64,000 nucleotides of DNA, from the NCBI RefSeq assembly GCF_036860675.1, contig NZ_JAYKGK010000001.1, positions 62,001 through 126,000 on the forward strand, written 5' to 3'. Of this stretch, positions 46,656-55,320 are shown piece by piece. This DNA is from Rosettibacter primus (GTDB lineage: Bacteria > Bacteroidota > Ignavibacteria > Ignavibacteriales > Melioribacteraceae). A program made the translations under genes and the position numbers. The notes below the pieces were generated by a model. The model saw only the letters and a list, made by a program, of their open reading frames with translations, had not been told where the DNA came from and did not search any database. Within the stretch, counting starts at the first letter, position 1, and each line of letters opens with the position of its first letter.

Positions 46656-47327
46656 ATGTTGATAATTAATCATGTTCAGTTCAGTTATAATAATCAACCT
46701 GTATTTTATGATTTGAATCTTGAAGTTCAGCAGGGAGAATTTGTTTTTCTTATTGGTAAAAGCGGAGTAGGGAAAACAACATTACTGAAAATGATTTATA
46801 TGGATTGCTTCCCTCAATCTGGTTATGTGCAGGTTGGGGAATATTCATCTGAATCAATTAAACCAAAAGAAATTCCATTGTTGAGAAGAAAGATAGGAAT
46901 TATATTTCAGGATTTTCAATTGTTAACTGATAGAAATGTTTATGATAATTTAGCTTTTGTTCTGCAGGTCATTGGGACACCGAAAAGAGAAATTAAGAAA
47001 AGAATTTTTTACGCACTTTCTGAAGTTGGTTTAGCTCATAAACAAACAAATATGCCGCATGAACTTTCGGGTGGTGAAAAACAGAGAGTCGCTATTGCCC
47101 GTGCCATTATTAATGAGCCATTTTTAATATTAGCTGATGAACCCACGGGCAATCTGGACCCTGAAACTGCAGATGAAATTTTATCAATTCTCAAAAAAAT
47201 AAATTCACGAGGAACAACAGTAATATTTGCTACACACAACTACGAACTTATTCGTTCTTTTGATACTAAAATTATCAAACTCGAAGATGGCAAAGCAGTA
47301 AAGGTTATTCTAAAGAAAAAAGATTAA
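46656..47327 (+). CDS. ftsE: FtsE-like ABC transporter ATPase
   Basis: The 223-residue ATPase has Walker A GKSGVGKTT, a Q-loop IFQDFQLL, the signature LSGGEKQRVAIARA and Walker B LILADEPTGNLDPET. The pattern, including FQDFQLLTDRNVYDNLAFVL, is that of FtsE, the cytosolic partner of FtsX in cell division. No ftsX follows; the next gene (adk) is convergent and the two ends overlap by four bases. LolD-type ATPases are a close alternative. Confidence 0.85.
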   Translation: MLIINHVQFSYNNQPVFYDLNLEVQQGEFVFLIGKSGVGKTTLLKMIYMDCFPQSGYVQVGEYSSESIKPKEIPLLRRKIGIIFQDFQLLTDRNVYDNLAFVLQVIGTPKREIKKRIFYALSEVGLAHKQTNMPHELSGGEKQRVAIARAIINEPFLILADEPTGNLDPETADEILSILKKINSRGTTVIFATHNYELIRSFDTKIIKLEDGKAVKVILKKKD

Positions 47328-47971
47328 TTAGCATTTAATTTTTTTAGAATATCATTAGTAACATTTTCAATTGACTGTGTTCCATCTACCTCGATAATGT
47401 AAGCTTTGTCTTTGTAGTAATCAAAAACCGGTGATGTTGTTTCGTGATATACCTGCAGTCTTTTTTTAATTACCTCTTCATCATCATCTTTTCTTTTGAT
47501 ATAACTATTAATTGCTCCGCAGGTTGGACATTTAAAATATTCTGTTACTTCATCTTTATTGAGAATATTTCCGCATTGACTGCATACAAGACGGTTACTT
47601 AATCTGCTGATGATTACATTATCATCTGCATCTAACTTGATTAAATAAAGTTTTTCATTGTTTAATTCTGATAAGATTTTACTAAGAATTTCTGCTTGAT
47701 TAAGGGTTCTTGGAAAACCATCAAGTATAAAACCATTTTTGCATCTTTCTTCTTTTAATGTTTCTTTTACAATTCCACCAACTATTTCATCTGGAACAAG
47801 TCCACCGCTTTGTACAATTTCTTTAGCTTTAAGACCCATTTCAGTTTCATTTTTAATTGCATCACGAAGAATATCACCAGTAGAGATATGAGCTAAATTT
47901 AATTTTGAAGCTAAGATTTTTGCTTGTGTCCCTTTTCCCACACCGGGAGCGCCAAATATTATTATCTGCAT
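47324..47971 (-). CDS. adk: Adenylate kinase
   Basis: The 215-residue enzyme interconverts AMP, ATP and ADP. The P-loop GAPGVGKGTQ (residues 8-17), the AMP-binding GFPRT and the LID with a four-cysteine zinc site (C130, C133, C148, C151) are complete. This is the long-LID bacterial form. It is convergent with the ftsE-like gene, the two stop codons overlapping. Confidence 0.97.
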   Translation of the reverse strand: MQIIIFGAPGVGKGTQAKILASKLNLAHISTGDILRDAIKNETEMGLKAKEIVQSGGLVPDEIVGGIVKETLKEERCKNGFILDGFPRTLNQAEILSKILSELNNEKLYLIKLDADDNVIISRLSNRLVCSQCGNILNKDEVTEYFKCPTCGAINSYIKRKDDDEEVIKKRLQVYHETTSPVFDYYKDKAYIIEVDGTQSIENVTNDILKKLNAN

Positions 47972-48045
47972 AACCTTTCTATATTTGTTTTAAAATTTTG
48001 AGTGCAAAAATAAATAGAATTGCTTTGATAGACAAAAATAGAGAA

Positions 48046-48516
48046 TTAATTATTTGATGCTCTTTTTTGCAAAAAAAATTTTTCTAACAATGCTTTTGAT
48101 TCTTCCGCATAAATTCCTGAAAATACATTTGGTTTATGATTGTATTTATTGTTTTCGATAATATTATACAAAGAACCACATGCACCAAATTTTGGTTCGT
48201 ATGTTCCAAAATAAACATTTTTTATTCTTGAAAGTAGTATTGCACCTGTGCACATTATACAAGGTTCAGCAGTTACATATAAATCACATTCATTTAATCT
48301 CCAGTTCTGGAGATAGTTTGCAGCTGCTGTAATAGCAATCATTTCTGCATGAGCTGTGGGGTCTTTTAATTTTTCTGTTTGATTGTAACCGCGTGCAATA
48401 ATTTTATCCTGATATACTATAACTGCGCCAATAGGAACTTCATTTTCTTCAAAAGCTCTTTGAGCTTCTTGTAATGCTGAGTACATAAATTTATAAACAT
48501 ATTCAGGAAATAACAT
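48046..48516 (-). CDS. tadA: tRNA-specific adenosine deaminase
   Basis: The 156-residue zinc deaminase makes inosine at the wobble position of tRNA-Arg(ACG). The catalytic motifs are H56-A57-E58 and P85-C86-I-M-C89, and the spacing is typical of TadA rather than cytidine deaminase. It lies 74 bp upstream of adk in the same direction and downstream of tRNA-Arg. The start ATG is at 48516. Confidence 0.95.
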   Translation of the reverse strand: MLFPEYVYKFMYSALQEAQRAFEENEVPIGAVIVYQDKIIARGYNQTEKLKDPTAHAEMIAITAAANYLQNWRLNECDLYVTAEPCIMCTGAILLSRIKNVYFGTYEPKFGACGSLYNIIENNKYNHKPNVFSGIYAEESKALLEKFFLQKRASNN

Positions 48517-48595
48517 AAAATTTTTTAGTTAAGTTATAGATGAATTCTCACGAAAATTAATTGAAAGAACCCTCAAAATTTTCAACTCAATTTTG

Positions 48596-48669
48596 TACGC
48601 CCGGAAGGACTCGAACCCTCAACCCGCAGATCCGAAGTCTGCTGCTCTATCCAGTTGAGCTACGGGCGC
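48596..48669 (-). tRNA. tRNA-Arg (anticodon TCG)
   Basis: The minus strand folds into a 74-base cloverleaf: acceptor GCGCCCG with 3' strand CGGGCGT, D-stem GCTC/GAGC, anticodon stem GCAGA/TCTGC around the loop CTTCGGA (anticodon TCG), and a T-arm with TTCGAGT. The discriminator base is A, and CCA is not encoded. The first acceptor pair is G1-U72, a wobble. Confidence 0.97.
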
Positions 48670-48774
48670 ATAATTTTGTTACTCAAAAATATCTTTGTTT
48701 ATGATTTTTTCCAAAATTTATCTGCAACATTATTTATTATTATTTAACTTTGCTTAAAAATTATATACAAATTA

Positions 48775-49497
48775 ATGAAAGAATCCTATCACAAGTGGCA
48801 CTCGCAATATTTGAATCGTGATTTAGAAATGCTTGTTTTTGGCTCTTCAGGATATCCTATAATTTTATTCCCACCAGAAAAAGGAAAATATTTTGACTGT
48901 AAGGATGCAGGTTTAATTTCTTCTGTTGAAAATTTTCTTGATAACGACAAAATAAAAATTTACTGTCCTGATACTATTGATTTAGAAAGCTGGTATAATT
49001 TTAATGTTAATCCATCAGAGCGTGTAAAAAAACATATCATTTATGAAAAAATAATTTTGAATGAAGTAATTGAATTTGCAAAATATGAGACAGAAAGAAA
49101 AGTGGTTGGTGTAGCAGGTTGCAGTTTTGGTGGTTATCATGCTTTGAATTTAGCATTTCGTCATCCTGATGTTATTAATTCAGTAATTTCAATGGGGGGA
49201 TTTTATGATATTAAGCAATTTATTTTTGGTCATTATGATGATAATTGTTATTTCAATAATCCATTTGATTACATGCCTAATCTTGAAGATAATTGGTATC
49301 TCGATAAAATTAAATCAATGAAAATATTTTTAGGGGTAGGAGAATGGGATTTGGCAATTCATGAAAATAAAAGAATGAGTGAAATTTTATCTTTAAAAAA
49401 TATTAATCATCAATTTGATGTTTATTCGGCTAGTGGTCATGATTGGCAGGTCTGGAAAAATATGTTTCCCATTTATATTTCAAAGATAATTGAGTAA
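48775..49497 (+). CDS. Alpha/beta-hydrolase esterase of the EntES family type
   Basis: The 240-residue protein is a soluble esterase-like hydrolase. The nucleophile elbow is GCSFGG (S117), the DTIDLESWYN region matches putative esterases of the esterase-D-like group, and the closing histidine is in ASGHDWQVW. There is no signal peptide. It lies alone between tRNA-Arg and the symporter. The substrate is unknown. Confidence 0.85.
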   Translation: MKESYHKWHSQYLNRDLEMLVFGSSGYPIILFPPEKGKYFDCKDAGLISSVENFLDNDKIKIYCPDTIDLESWYNFNVNPSERVKKHIIYEKIILNEVIEFAKYETERKVVGVAGCSFGGYHALNLAFRHPDVINSVISMGGFYDIKQFIFGHYDDNCYFNNPFDYMPNLEDNWYLDKIKSMKIFLGVGEWDLAIHENKRMSEILSLKNINHQFDVYSASGHDWQVWKNMFPIYISKIIE

Positions 49498-49515
49498 AAA
49501 ACATACAGGATTATA

Positions 49516-50859
49516 ATGCAATCACTTGAAAACTTCCTAAATCAATTAAATAACTTAGTCTGGGGTGTTCCATTATTAATTTTACTTTTTGGCACTCACA
49601 TATTTTTAACAATTAAATTAAAGTTTATTCAAAAATATTTAGTAACAGCAATTAAAATATCGTTTTCAAAAAATCAAGAAGGCAAAGGAGATATAACTCA
49701 ATTTGGGGCTGTTACTACTGCTCTTGCAGCAACTATTGGAACTGGTAATATTGTTGGAGTATCAACTGCTATTGCTTCGGGTGGACCGGGTGCAGTATTG
49801 TGGATGTGGCTTACAGGAGTTTTCGGAATTGCAACAAAATATTCAGAAGCTCTTTTATCTGTTAAATACAGAATTACAACAGAAAACGGATTGATGGCTG
49901 GTGGTCCAATGTATGTTCTTGAAAAAGGAATGAACAATAAATCTCTTGCAATTTTATTTGCTGCTTTTACTTCAATTACAGCTTTTGGCATTGGTAATAT
50001 GGTGCAGGCTAATTCTATTTCACATTTACTTAATGATACATTTAGTGTTCCTTCATTTATAACAGGAATTATTTTAGCTTTTTTAACAGCAGTTGTTATA
50101 ATTGGCGGTATTAAATCAATTGCAAAAGTTTGTGAAAGATTAGTCCCATTTATGGCGTTCTTTTATATTATTGGATGTATGATTTTGTTAATAATAAATT
50201 ATGATACAATTCCACAATCAATTTACTTAATCATAAAAAGTGCATTTACAGGTCATGCTGTCATTGGAGGATTTATTGGGGCTGGTGTTAAAGAAGCAAT
50301 AAGATTTGGAATTGCAAGAGGATTATTCTCTAATGAATCAGGACTTGGCAGTGCTCCAATTGTTGCAGCAGCTGCACAAACAAAAAATCCTGTTAGGCAG
50401 GCTCTGGTTTCTTCGACTGGTACTTTCTGGGATACAGTTGTAGTTTGTGCATTTACAGGTCTCGTAATTGTTAATTCTTATGAATGGACTAAAGGTTATG
50501 ACGGAGCAATTCTTACAAAACAAGCATTCTCTGATATACCTTTTATTGGTCCAATATTATTAACTGTTGGTCTATTAACTTTTGTTTTTTCTACGATTCT
50601 TGGTTGGTCATATTATGGTGAAAAAGCAATTGAATATCTCTTTGGTCAAAAATTTATTAAAACTTACCGATGGTTATGGGTAATATTTGTTTTTATTGGA
50701 AGTGTTATGACTTTGAATATAGTCTGGTCATTTGCTGATATTGCAAATGCTCTAATGGCATTGCCAAACTTGGTTTCACTAATTTTTCTAAATAAAATTA
50801 TTGTAAATGAAACAAAGAAATATTTATGGGACGGAAATATTGATATGGAAGAATATTAA
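49516..50859 (+). CDS. Sodium:alanine/glycine symporter (AGCS family)
   Basis: The 447-residue protein has about eleven membrane helices and the AGCS signature: QFGAVTTALAATIGTGNIVGV, GGPGAVLWMWLTGVFG and FSNESGLGSAPIVAAAAQ. The family couples uptake of alanine or glycine to sodium. AGGA lies 7-10 bases before the ATG. A tricorn-type protease follows after 23 bp, which would fit amino-acid or peptide use, though a functional link is only inferred. Confidence 0.94.
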   Translation: MQSLENFLNQLNNLVWGVPLLILLFGTHIFLTIKLKFIQKYLVTAIKISFSKNQEGKGDITQFGAVTTALAATIGTGNIVGVSTAIASGGPGAVLWMWLTGVFGIATKYSEALLSVKYRITTENGLMAGGPMYVLEKGMNNKSLAILFAAFTSITAFGIGNMVQANSISHLLNDTFSVPSFITGIILAFLTAVVIIGGIKSIAKVCERLVPFMAFFYIIGCMILLIINYDTIPQSIYLIIKSAFTGHAVIGGFIGAGVKEAIRFGIARGLFSNESGLGSAPIVAAAAQTKNPVRQALVSSTGTFWDTVVVCAFTGLVIVNSYEWTKGYDGAILTKQAFSDIPFIGPILLTVGLLTFVFSTILGWSYYGEKAIEYLFGQKFIKTYRWLWVIFVFIGSVMTLNIVWSFADIANALMALPNLVSLIFLNKIIVNETKKYLWDGNIDMEEY

Positions 50860-50882
50860 ATAAATAAAATGAGGTTTTAACC

Positions 50883-53800
50883 ATGAATAAAAAATTATTG
50901 TTTTTCAGATTAGGTATTATTCTGTTTTTATTATTTATTAACTTAACAGCTGAACAAAATGAAGCTCGTTTACTTCGTTTTCCAACAATTCATGGAGACA
51001 AAATTGTTTTTACTTATGCAGGTGATTTGTATTCTGTCGATTCCAAAGGAGGGGTAGCACGTAAGTTAACAAATGATATTGGTTATGAAATGTTTCCAAG
51101 ATTTTCACCTGATGGCAAATATTTAGCTTTTACAGGTCAATATGACGGCAATACAGAAGTTTATTTAATGCCTTCTGATGGTGGAATTCCTAAAAGATTA
51201 ACAATTACTGCTACATTAAACAGAGATGATGTTTCTGACAGAATGGGACCAAACAATATTGTTATGTGCTGGAAAGACAACGAAACAATTATTTATCGTT
51301 CAAGATGGAAAGAGTTTAATGATTTTAAAGGCCAGCTTTATGAAGTTTCAATCAATGGTGGAATGTCGATACAATTACCACTTCCAAGAGGTGGCTTTTG
51401 TTCATTTTCTCCTGACAAATCTGAATTAGCTTATAATCGAGTATTTAGAGAATTCAGAACATGGAAAAGATATCGCGGAGGTCAATCAGATGATATATGG
51501 ATTTATAATTTTCAAACCAAGAAAACAATTAATATCACCAATAATCCCGCTCAAGATATTATACCAATGTGGAAGGGTGACTTAATTTATTTTATTTCTG
51601 ATAGAGATAACAGATTTAATTTGTATTCATATAATGTCAAAACAAAAGAAACAAAAAAATTAACAAACTTTACCCAATATGATATTAAATTTCCTTCGCT
51701 TGGTGATAATGCTATTGTATTTGAAAATGGAGGTTACATTTATAAATTCGATTTGAAAACTCAGAAAGCAGAAAAGGTAACGATTTATTTAAATGAAGAT
51801 TTTGATTCTGGAAGAGGCGGATTAATTGATGTAAGTAAAAATGTTACAAATTATGAAATCTCACCTGATGGCAAACGTGCATTATTTGGCGCAAGAGGAG
51901 AAATATTTACTGTTCCTGCAAAAAATGGTGCTACAAGAAATTTAACAAATACTTCAGGAATTCATGAAAGAAATTCAAAATGGTCTCCTGATGGGAAATG
52001 GATTGCATTCATATCTGATAAAACTGGTGAAGATGAAATTTATATTATACCTCAAGATGGCAAAGGTGAAACTATTCAGCTTACATTCAACAGCAATAAT
52101 TATAAGTATGAAATCAGGTGGTCGCCAGATAGTAAGAAAATTTTATGGAATGATAGATTACAAAGATTATTCTTTGTTGATATTGAAACAAAGAAAGTAA
52201 CACTTGTTGACAAATCAGATGTATGGGAAATTACAAGTTTTGCATGGTCTCCAGATAGCAGGTGGATTGCTTATGCAAAACCAGAAGATAGAGCTTTTAC
52301 AAAAATTTATATTTATTCTGTTGATGAAAAAAAATATTACGAAGTAACAGACGGTTGGTATGATTCATATGGACCGGAATTTAGTGATGACGGAAAATTT
52401 TTGTATTTCATTTCTGAAAGAACATTTAATCCCAAATATGGCAGCACAGAATTTAATCATATTTATACAGATATGGCAAAAATTTATTTGATAACTTTAT
52501 CGAAAGATACAAAATCACCATTTGAGCCTCAGAGTGATGAAGTAACAATTAAATCAGAAACTCAGAACAAAAAAGAAAGTGATAAAGAAAAAAAAGAAAG
52601 TAAACCTACAGAAATTAAAATTGATTTTGATGGAATAAAAGATAGAATTGCAGAAGTAACACCTGATGGTTCAACATATTTTGGATTGACCTCGGCAAAT
52701 AATAAAATTTATTATATGAAAAGAGGCTCTTCAGACCGTAAAGCAAAACTTGTTATGTATGACTTTGAAAAGAAATCCGAAACAGAGCTTGGTGAGGCAG
52801 ATGGTTTTGAAATTTCTGCTGACAGAAAAAAGATGATTGTAAGCAGTCAAAATTCATTTTACATAATTGACCTTCCAAATAACAAACTCGAGTTGAAAGA
52901 AAAATTATCACTTGAAGATTTAAAAATGAATCTCGATAAATATGCTGAGTGGCATCAAATATTTAATGAATGCTGGAGACAAATGCGTGATTTCTTTTTT
53001 GACCCAAATATGCATGGAGTTGACTGGGAAAAAGTAAAGAAAAATTATGAACCACTTGTTGATCATGTTAATCATCGCGCAGATTTAACTTACATCATTG
53101 GAGAAATGATAGGAGAATTGAATATTGGTCATACTTATGTAGGAGGCGGAGATTATCCTAAACCTGAAAGAATTAAATTAGGTTTGCTGGGTGCAGTGCT
53201 AATCAGAGATGAAACAACAAAATTTTATCAAATAAAAAAAATATTGAAGGGACAAAATTGGGATAAAAATCTTCGTTCACCATTGACCGAAATTGGTGTT
53301 GATGTTAAAGAAGGTGATTATATAATTGCAGTGAATGGAAAACTTACCAATCAAATGAATAATATTTATGAATCATTAATAAATACAGCAAATAAACAGG
53401 TGACTTTAACTGTAAACTCAGTACCCAAAATTGATGGAAGTCATGAAACAGTTGTTATTCCAATTGATAATGAGCAGCCGTTGTATTATTACAACTGGGT
53501 AGAAAATAATATTGAAAAAGTTAATAAAGCCACAAATGGAAGAGTTGGTTACATTCATATTCCAGATATGGGTATAGCAGGATTAAATCAATTTGCAAAA
53601 CTTTATTATCCACAATTAAAAAAGGAAGCATTAATAATTGATGATAGAGGGAATGGAGGTGGAAATGTTTCACCAATGATTTTAGAAAGGCTCAATAGAA
53701 AGTTACAGATGATTACCATAGCACGAAATTCAAAACCAAATGTTGATCCTACAGGAACACATTATGGTCCAAAAGTATTATTGTTAGATGAATATTCAGC

Positions 53801-54146
53801 ATCAGATGGAGATATCTTCCCATATCGATTTAGACAGGCTAAGCTTGGTAAATTAATTGGCAAGCGTTCATGGGGAGGAGTTGTTGGAATAAGAGGAACT
53901 TTGCCGTTAGTTGATGGTGGTTATCTCAATAAACCAGAATTTTCTCGTTATGATATTGAAGGTAAAGAATGGATTATGGAAGGATATGGAGTGGAGCCAG
54001 ATATTGAAGTTGACAATGACCCTGCACTTGAATATGAAGGAATTGACCAGCAATTAAACAAAGCAATTGAAGTTATATTAGAGGAGTTGAAAAATAATCC
54101 ACCAAAATTAGCACCACCACCTCCATATCCAGATAAAAGCAAATAA
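50883..54146 (+). CDS. Exported tricorn-type S41 protease
   Basis: The 1087-residue protein has a signal peptide (MNKKLLFFRLGIILFLLF) and the tricorn layout: an N-terminal beta-propeller of WD40-like/TolB-like repeats (FSPDGKYLAF, WSPDGKWIAFISD), a second propeller region, a low-complexity linker rich in lysine and glutamate (about 555-580), then a core with a PDZ domain and the S41 catalytic part. DDRGNGGG begins at D920, and the nucleophile serine lies in SASDGD (S972/S974). Such enzymes degrade peptides; this one would work in the periplasm. GAGG precedes the ATG. Confidence 0.93.
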   Translation: MNKKLLFFRLGIILFLLFINLTAEQNEARLLRFPTIHGDKIVFTYAGDLYSVDSKGGVARKLTNDIGYEMFPRFSPDGKYLAFTGQYDGNTEVYLMPSDGGIPKRLTITATLNRDDVSDRMGPNNIVMCWKDNETIIYRSRWKEFNDFKGQLYEVSINGGMSIQLPLPRGGFCSFSPDKSELAYNRVFREFRTWKRYRGGQSDDIWIYNFQTKKTINITNNPAQDIIPMWKGDLIYFISDRDNRFNLYSYNVKTKETKKLTNFTQYDIKFPSLGDNAIVFENGGYIYKFDLKTQKAEKVTIYLNEDFDSGRGGLIDVSKNVTNYEISPDGKRALFGARGEIFTVPAKNGATRNLTNTSGIHERNSKWSPDGKWIAFISDKTGEDEIYIIPQDGKGETIQLTFNSNNYKYEIRWSPDSKKILWNDRLQRLFFVDIETKKVTLVDKSDVWEITSFAWSPDSRWIAYAKPEDRAFTKIYIYSVDEKKYYEVTDGWYDSYGPEFSDDGKFLYFISERTFNPKYGSTEFNHIYTDMAKIYLITLSKDTKSPFEPQSDEVTIKSETQNKKESDKEKKESKPTEIKIDFDGIKDRIAEVTPDGSTYFGLTSANNKIYYMKRGSSDRKAKLVMYDFEKKSETELGEADGFEISADRKKMIVSSQNSFYIIDLPNNKLELKEKLSLEDLKMNLDKYAEWHQIFNECWRQMRDFFFDPNMHGVDWEKVKKNYEPLVDHVNHRADLTYIIGEMIGELNIGHTYVGGGDYPKPERIKLGLLGAVLIRDETTKFYQIKKILKGQNWDKNLRSPLTEIGVDVKEGDYIIAVNGKLTNQMNNIYESLINTANKQVTLTVNSVPKIDGSHETVVIPIDNEQPLYYYNWVENNIEKVNKATNGRVGYIHIPDMGIAGLNQFAKLYYPQLKKEALIIDDRGNGGGNVSPMILERLNRKLQMITIARNSKPNVDPTGTHYGPKVLLLDEYSASDGDIFPYRFRQAKLGKLIGKRSWGGVVGIRGTLPLVDGGYLNKPEFSRYDIEGKEWIMEGYGVEPDIEVDNDPALEYEGIDQQLNKAIEVILEELKNNPPKLAPPPPYPDKSK

Positions 54147-54221
54147 AATTGGTGGAAAAATGATTGTAATGTCTTGCGAATAATTATTTATAAAATTAAT
54201 TTTGCGCAGCAACTTCAAAGT

Positions 54222-54308
54222 GCCGAAGTGGCGGAATTGGTAGACGCGCTGGACTCAAAATCCAGTGGAGCTCAAAACTCCGTGCCGGTTCGAGTCCGGC
54301 CTTCGGTA
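54222..54308 (+). tRNA. tRNA-Leu (anticodon CAA)
   Basis: An 87-base cloverleaf with a long variable arm, as expected for leucine: acceptor GCCGAAG with 3' strand CTTCGGT, anticodon stem CTGGA/TCCAG around CTCAAAA (anticodon CAA), variable arm GGAGCTCAAAACTCC-like, and T-loop TTCGAGT. The discriminator is A, and CCA is not encoded. The terminal acceptor pair is again G1-U72. Confidence 0.97.
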
Positions 54309-54558
54309 CTAATTCCAATCAACATTAATTTGAACTTCACTTCAAAGAAATTATTATACTTAAAAGTATTTTCTCATTTAGCCGCAAGTTTATATTTTAT
54401 TTACTAATCACACTATAAGTAAATTTTTATCAAATTTGATTGGAATAAAAATAAATTAATCTTTCAATTAACAGAACTTATAAAAAAATCGAAATTCATT
54501 ATATATCTAAACTAAACAGTTTAATACAAAGTATAATTTACAACACAGTTAAAATATT
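54309..54558. other. Non-coding stretch after tRNA-Leu
   Basis: The first 250 bases after the tRNA are A/T-rich with stops in every frame. I see no promoter, hairpin terminator, repeat of the tRNA 3' end or ORF with a ribosome binding site. A 77-codon frame crossing the tRNA is an artefact. The stretch is probably the most degraded part of the same decayed segment. Confidence 0.5.
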
Positions 54559-55016
54559 GATATATCAGTTTTTGGTTCAGATTCTAGGATAACAATGATA
54601 AAATGATATTGCATTCAAGACAGATTTAGGTGAAGTCATAGTAACTGAGTTAAAAATCTATAGAAAATGAAATTATTTGGTTACAAAATCAGCTTCAAAC
54701 AAAATTTGAAAAATATATAAATCCAAAATTGCAAGAACTAAATAAAATTTTCTTGAGAAAGTTAAACCAGTAAAAGCAAAAATTAGTGGGCATAGGACAT
54801 TAATAGAAAATCAAAAAATAATTTTGCAAGAAAAGAAACAAGAACTTAAAAATAAATTTGGAGCAGAAAAAAGTCTTATAGAGAAAAAGTAAAAAAGTTA
54901 ATTAAGTAAATAAGGATACAGATTTAATGAGAAAATAGTTTTGATAAATATTTCCAAATGGTAACCCAGTAAGAATAAGAAGCTTGGAAAAGATATTAAG
55001 CAACTTTACTTTTTGA
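54559..55016 (+). pseudogene. Multiply frameshifted relic of a coiled-coil protein
   Basis: No intact frame exists here, yet short protein-like stretches follow one another in shifting frames. They read DISVFGSDSRIT (54559-), IAFKTDLGEVIVTELK (54608-), SIENEIIWLQNQLQTKFEKY and further to LQELNKIF (54657-), and then EKVKPVKAKISGHRTLIENQ through to GAEKSLIEKK (54755-54892). A last piece, IFPNGNPVRIRSLEKIL, runs to about 55016. Joined, they form a credible coiled-coil-rich C-terminus disrupted by several indels. The parent family is not recognised. It sits just after tRNA-Leu, a usual place for decaying inserted DNA. Confidence 0.55.
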
Positions 55017-55154
55017 AAATTTACTTTTATTAGATTTTTCATAAACATAATGGAATCCATTCTCATCTTCATACCCTAAAGGAGCATATTTAATCATGAA
55101 TCCCATAATTATGAAAAATAATATTAAATAACCGATTAGATAAAATAAAAACAT
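54996..55154 (-). CDS. Small 52-aa membrane protein
   Basis: On the minus strand an ATG at 55154, with TGGGG about 6 bases upstream, opens a 52-codon frame: a hydrophobic helix (FYLIGYLILFFIIMGFMI), then YAPLGYEDENGFHYVYEK and a lysine/serine-rich tail. The helix, ribosome binding site and acidic-to-basic layout look like a genuine small membrane protein. Its 3' end overlaps the last piece of the relic by about 20 bases. It is divergent from lacI with a 166-bp gap. No family is recognised. Confidence 0.5.
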   Translation of the reverse strand: MFLFYLIGYLILFFIIMGFMIKYAPLGYEDENGFHYVYEKSNKSKFSKSKVA

Positions 55155-55263
55155 AACATACCCCAAATTTGTTAATTAATTATCGTAACAAGTGAAAAAA
55201 AGTTTAATAAGAAGTGTTAAAAAAATATTTTGAAAAAATTTTTTAAAATCGATAAAATAATTC

Positions 55264-55292
55264 TTGACAAAAGCAGGTATAAAAATTATATT
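55264..55292 (+). promoter_or_regulatory. Probable promoter of the LacI-type regulator gene
   Basis: TTGACA (55264-55269) and TATATT (55287-55292) are separated by 17 bp, close to the general sigma-70 consensus. The start point would fall inside the adjacent operator palindrome, 28-35 bp before the lacI ATG. This suggests autorepression. Confidence 0.6.
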
Positions 55293-55306
55293 GCAATCGT
55301 TTGCAA
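55291..55306. promoter_or_regulatory. LacI-type operator before the regulator gene
   Basis: TTGCAATCGTTTGCAA is a 16-bp palindrome with one mismatched position and the central CG typical of LacI-family operators. It overlaps the -10 region and start of the lacI promoter. A perfect version lies 1.05 kb downstream before the symporter gene. Confidence 0.75.
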
Positions 55307-55320
55307 AATGATTATTAATA

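Noticed and set aside
54174..54407. 77-codon frame across tRNA-Leu
   Set aside because: It is read straight through the tRNA cloverleaf and has no ribosome binding site.
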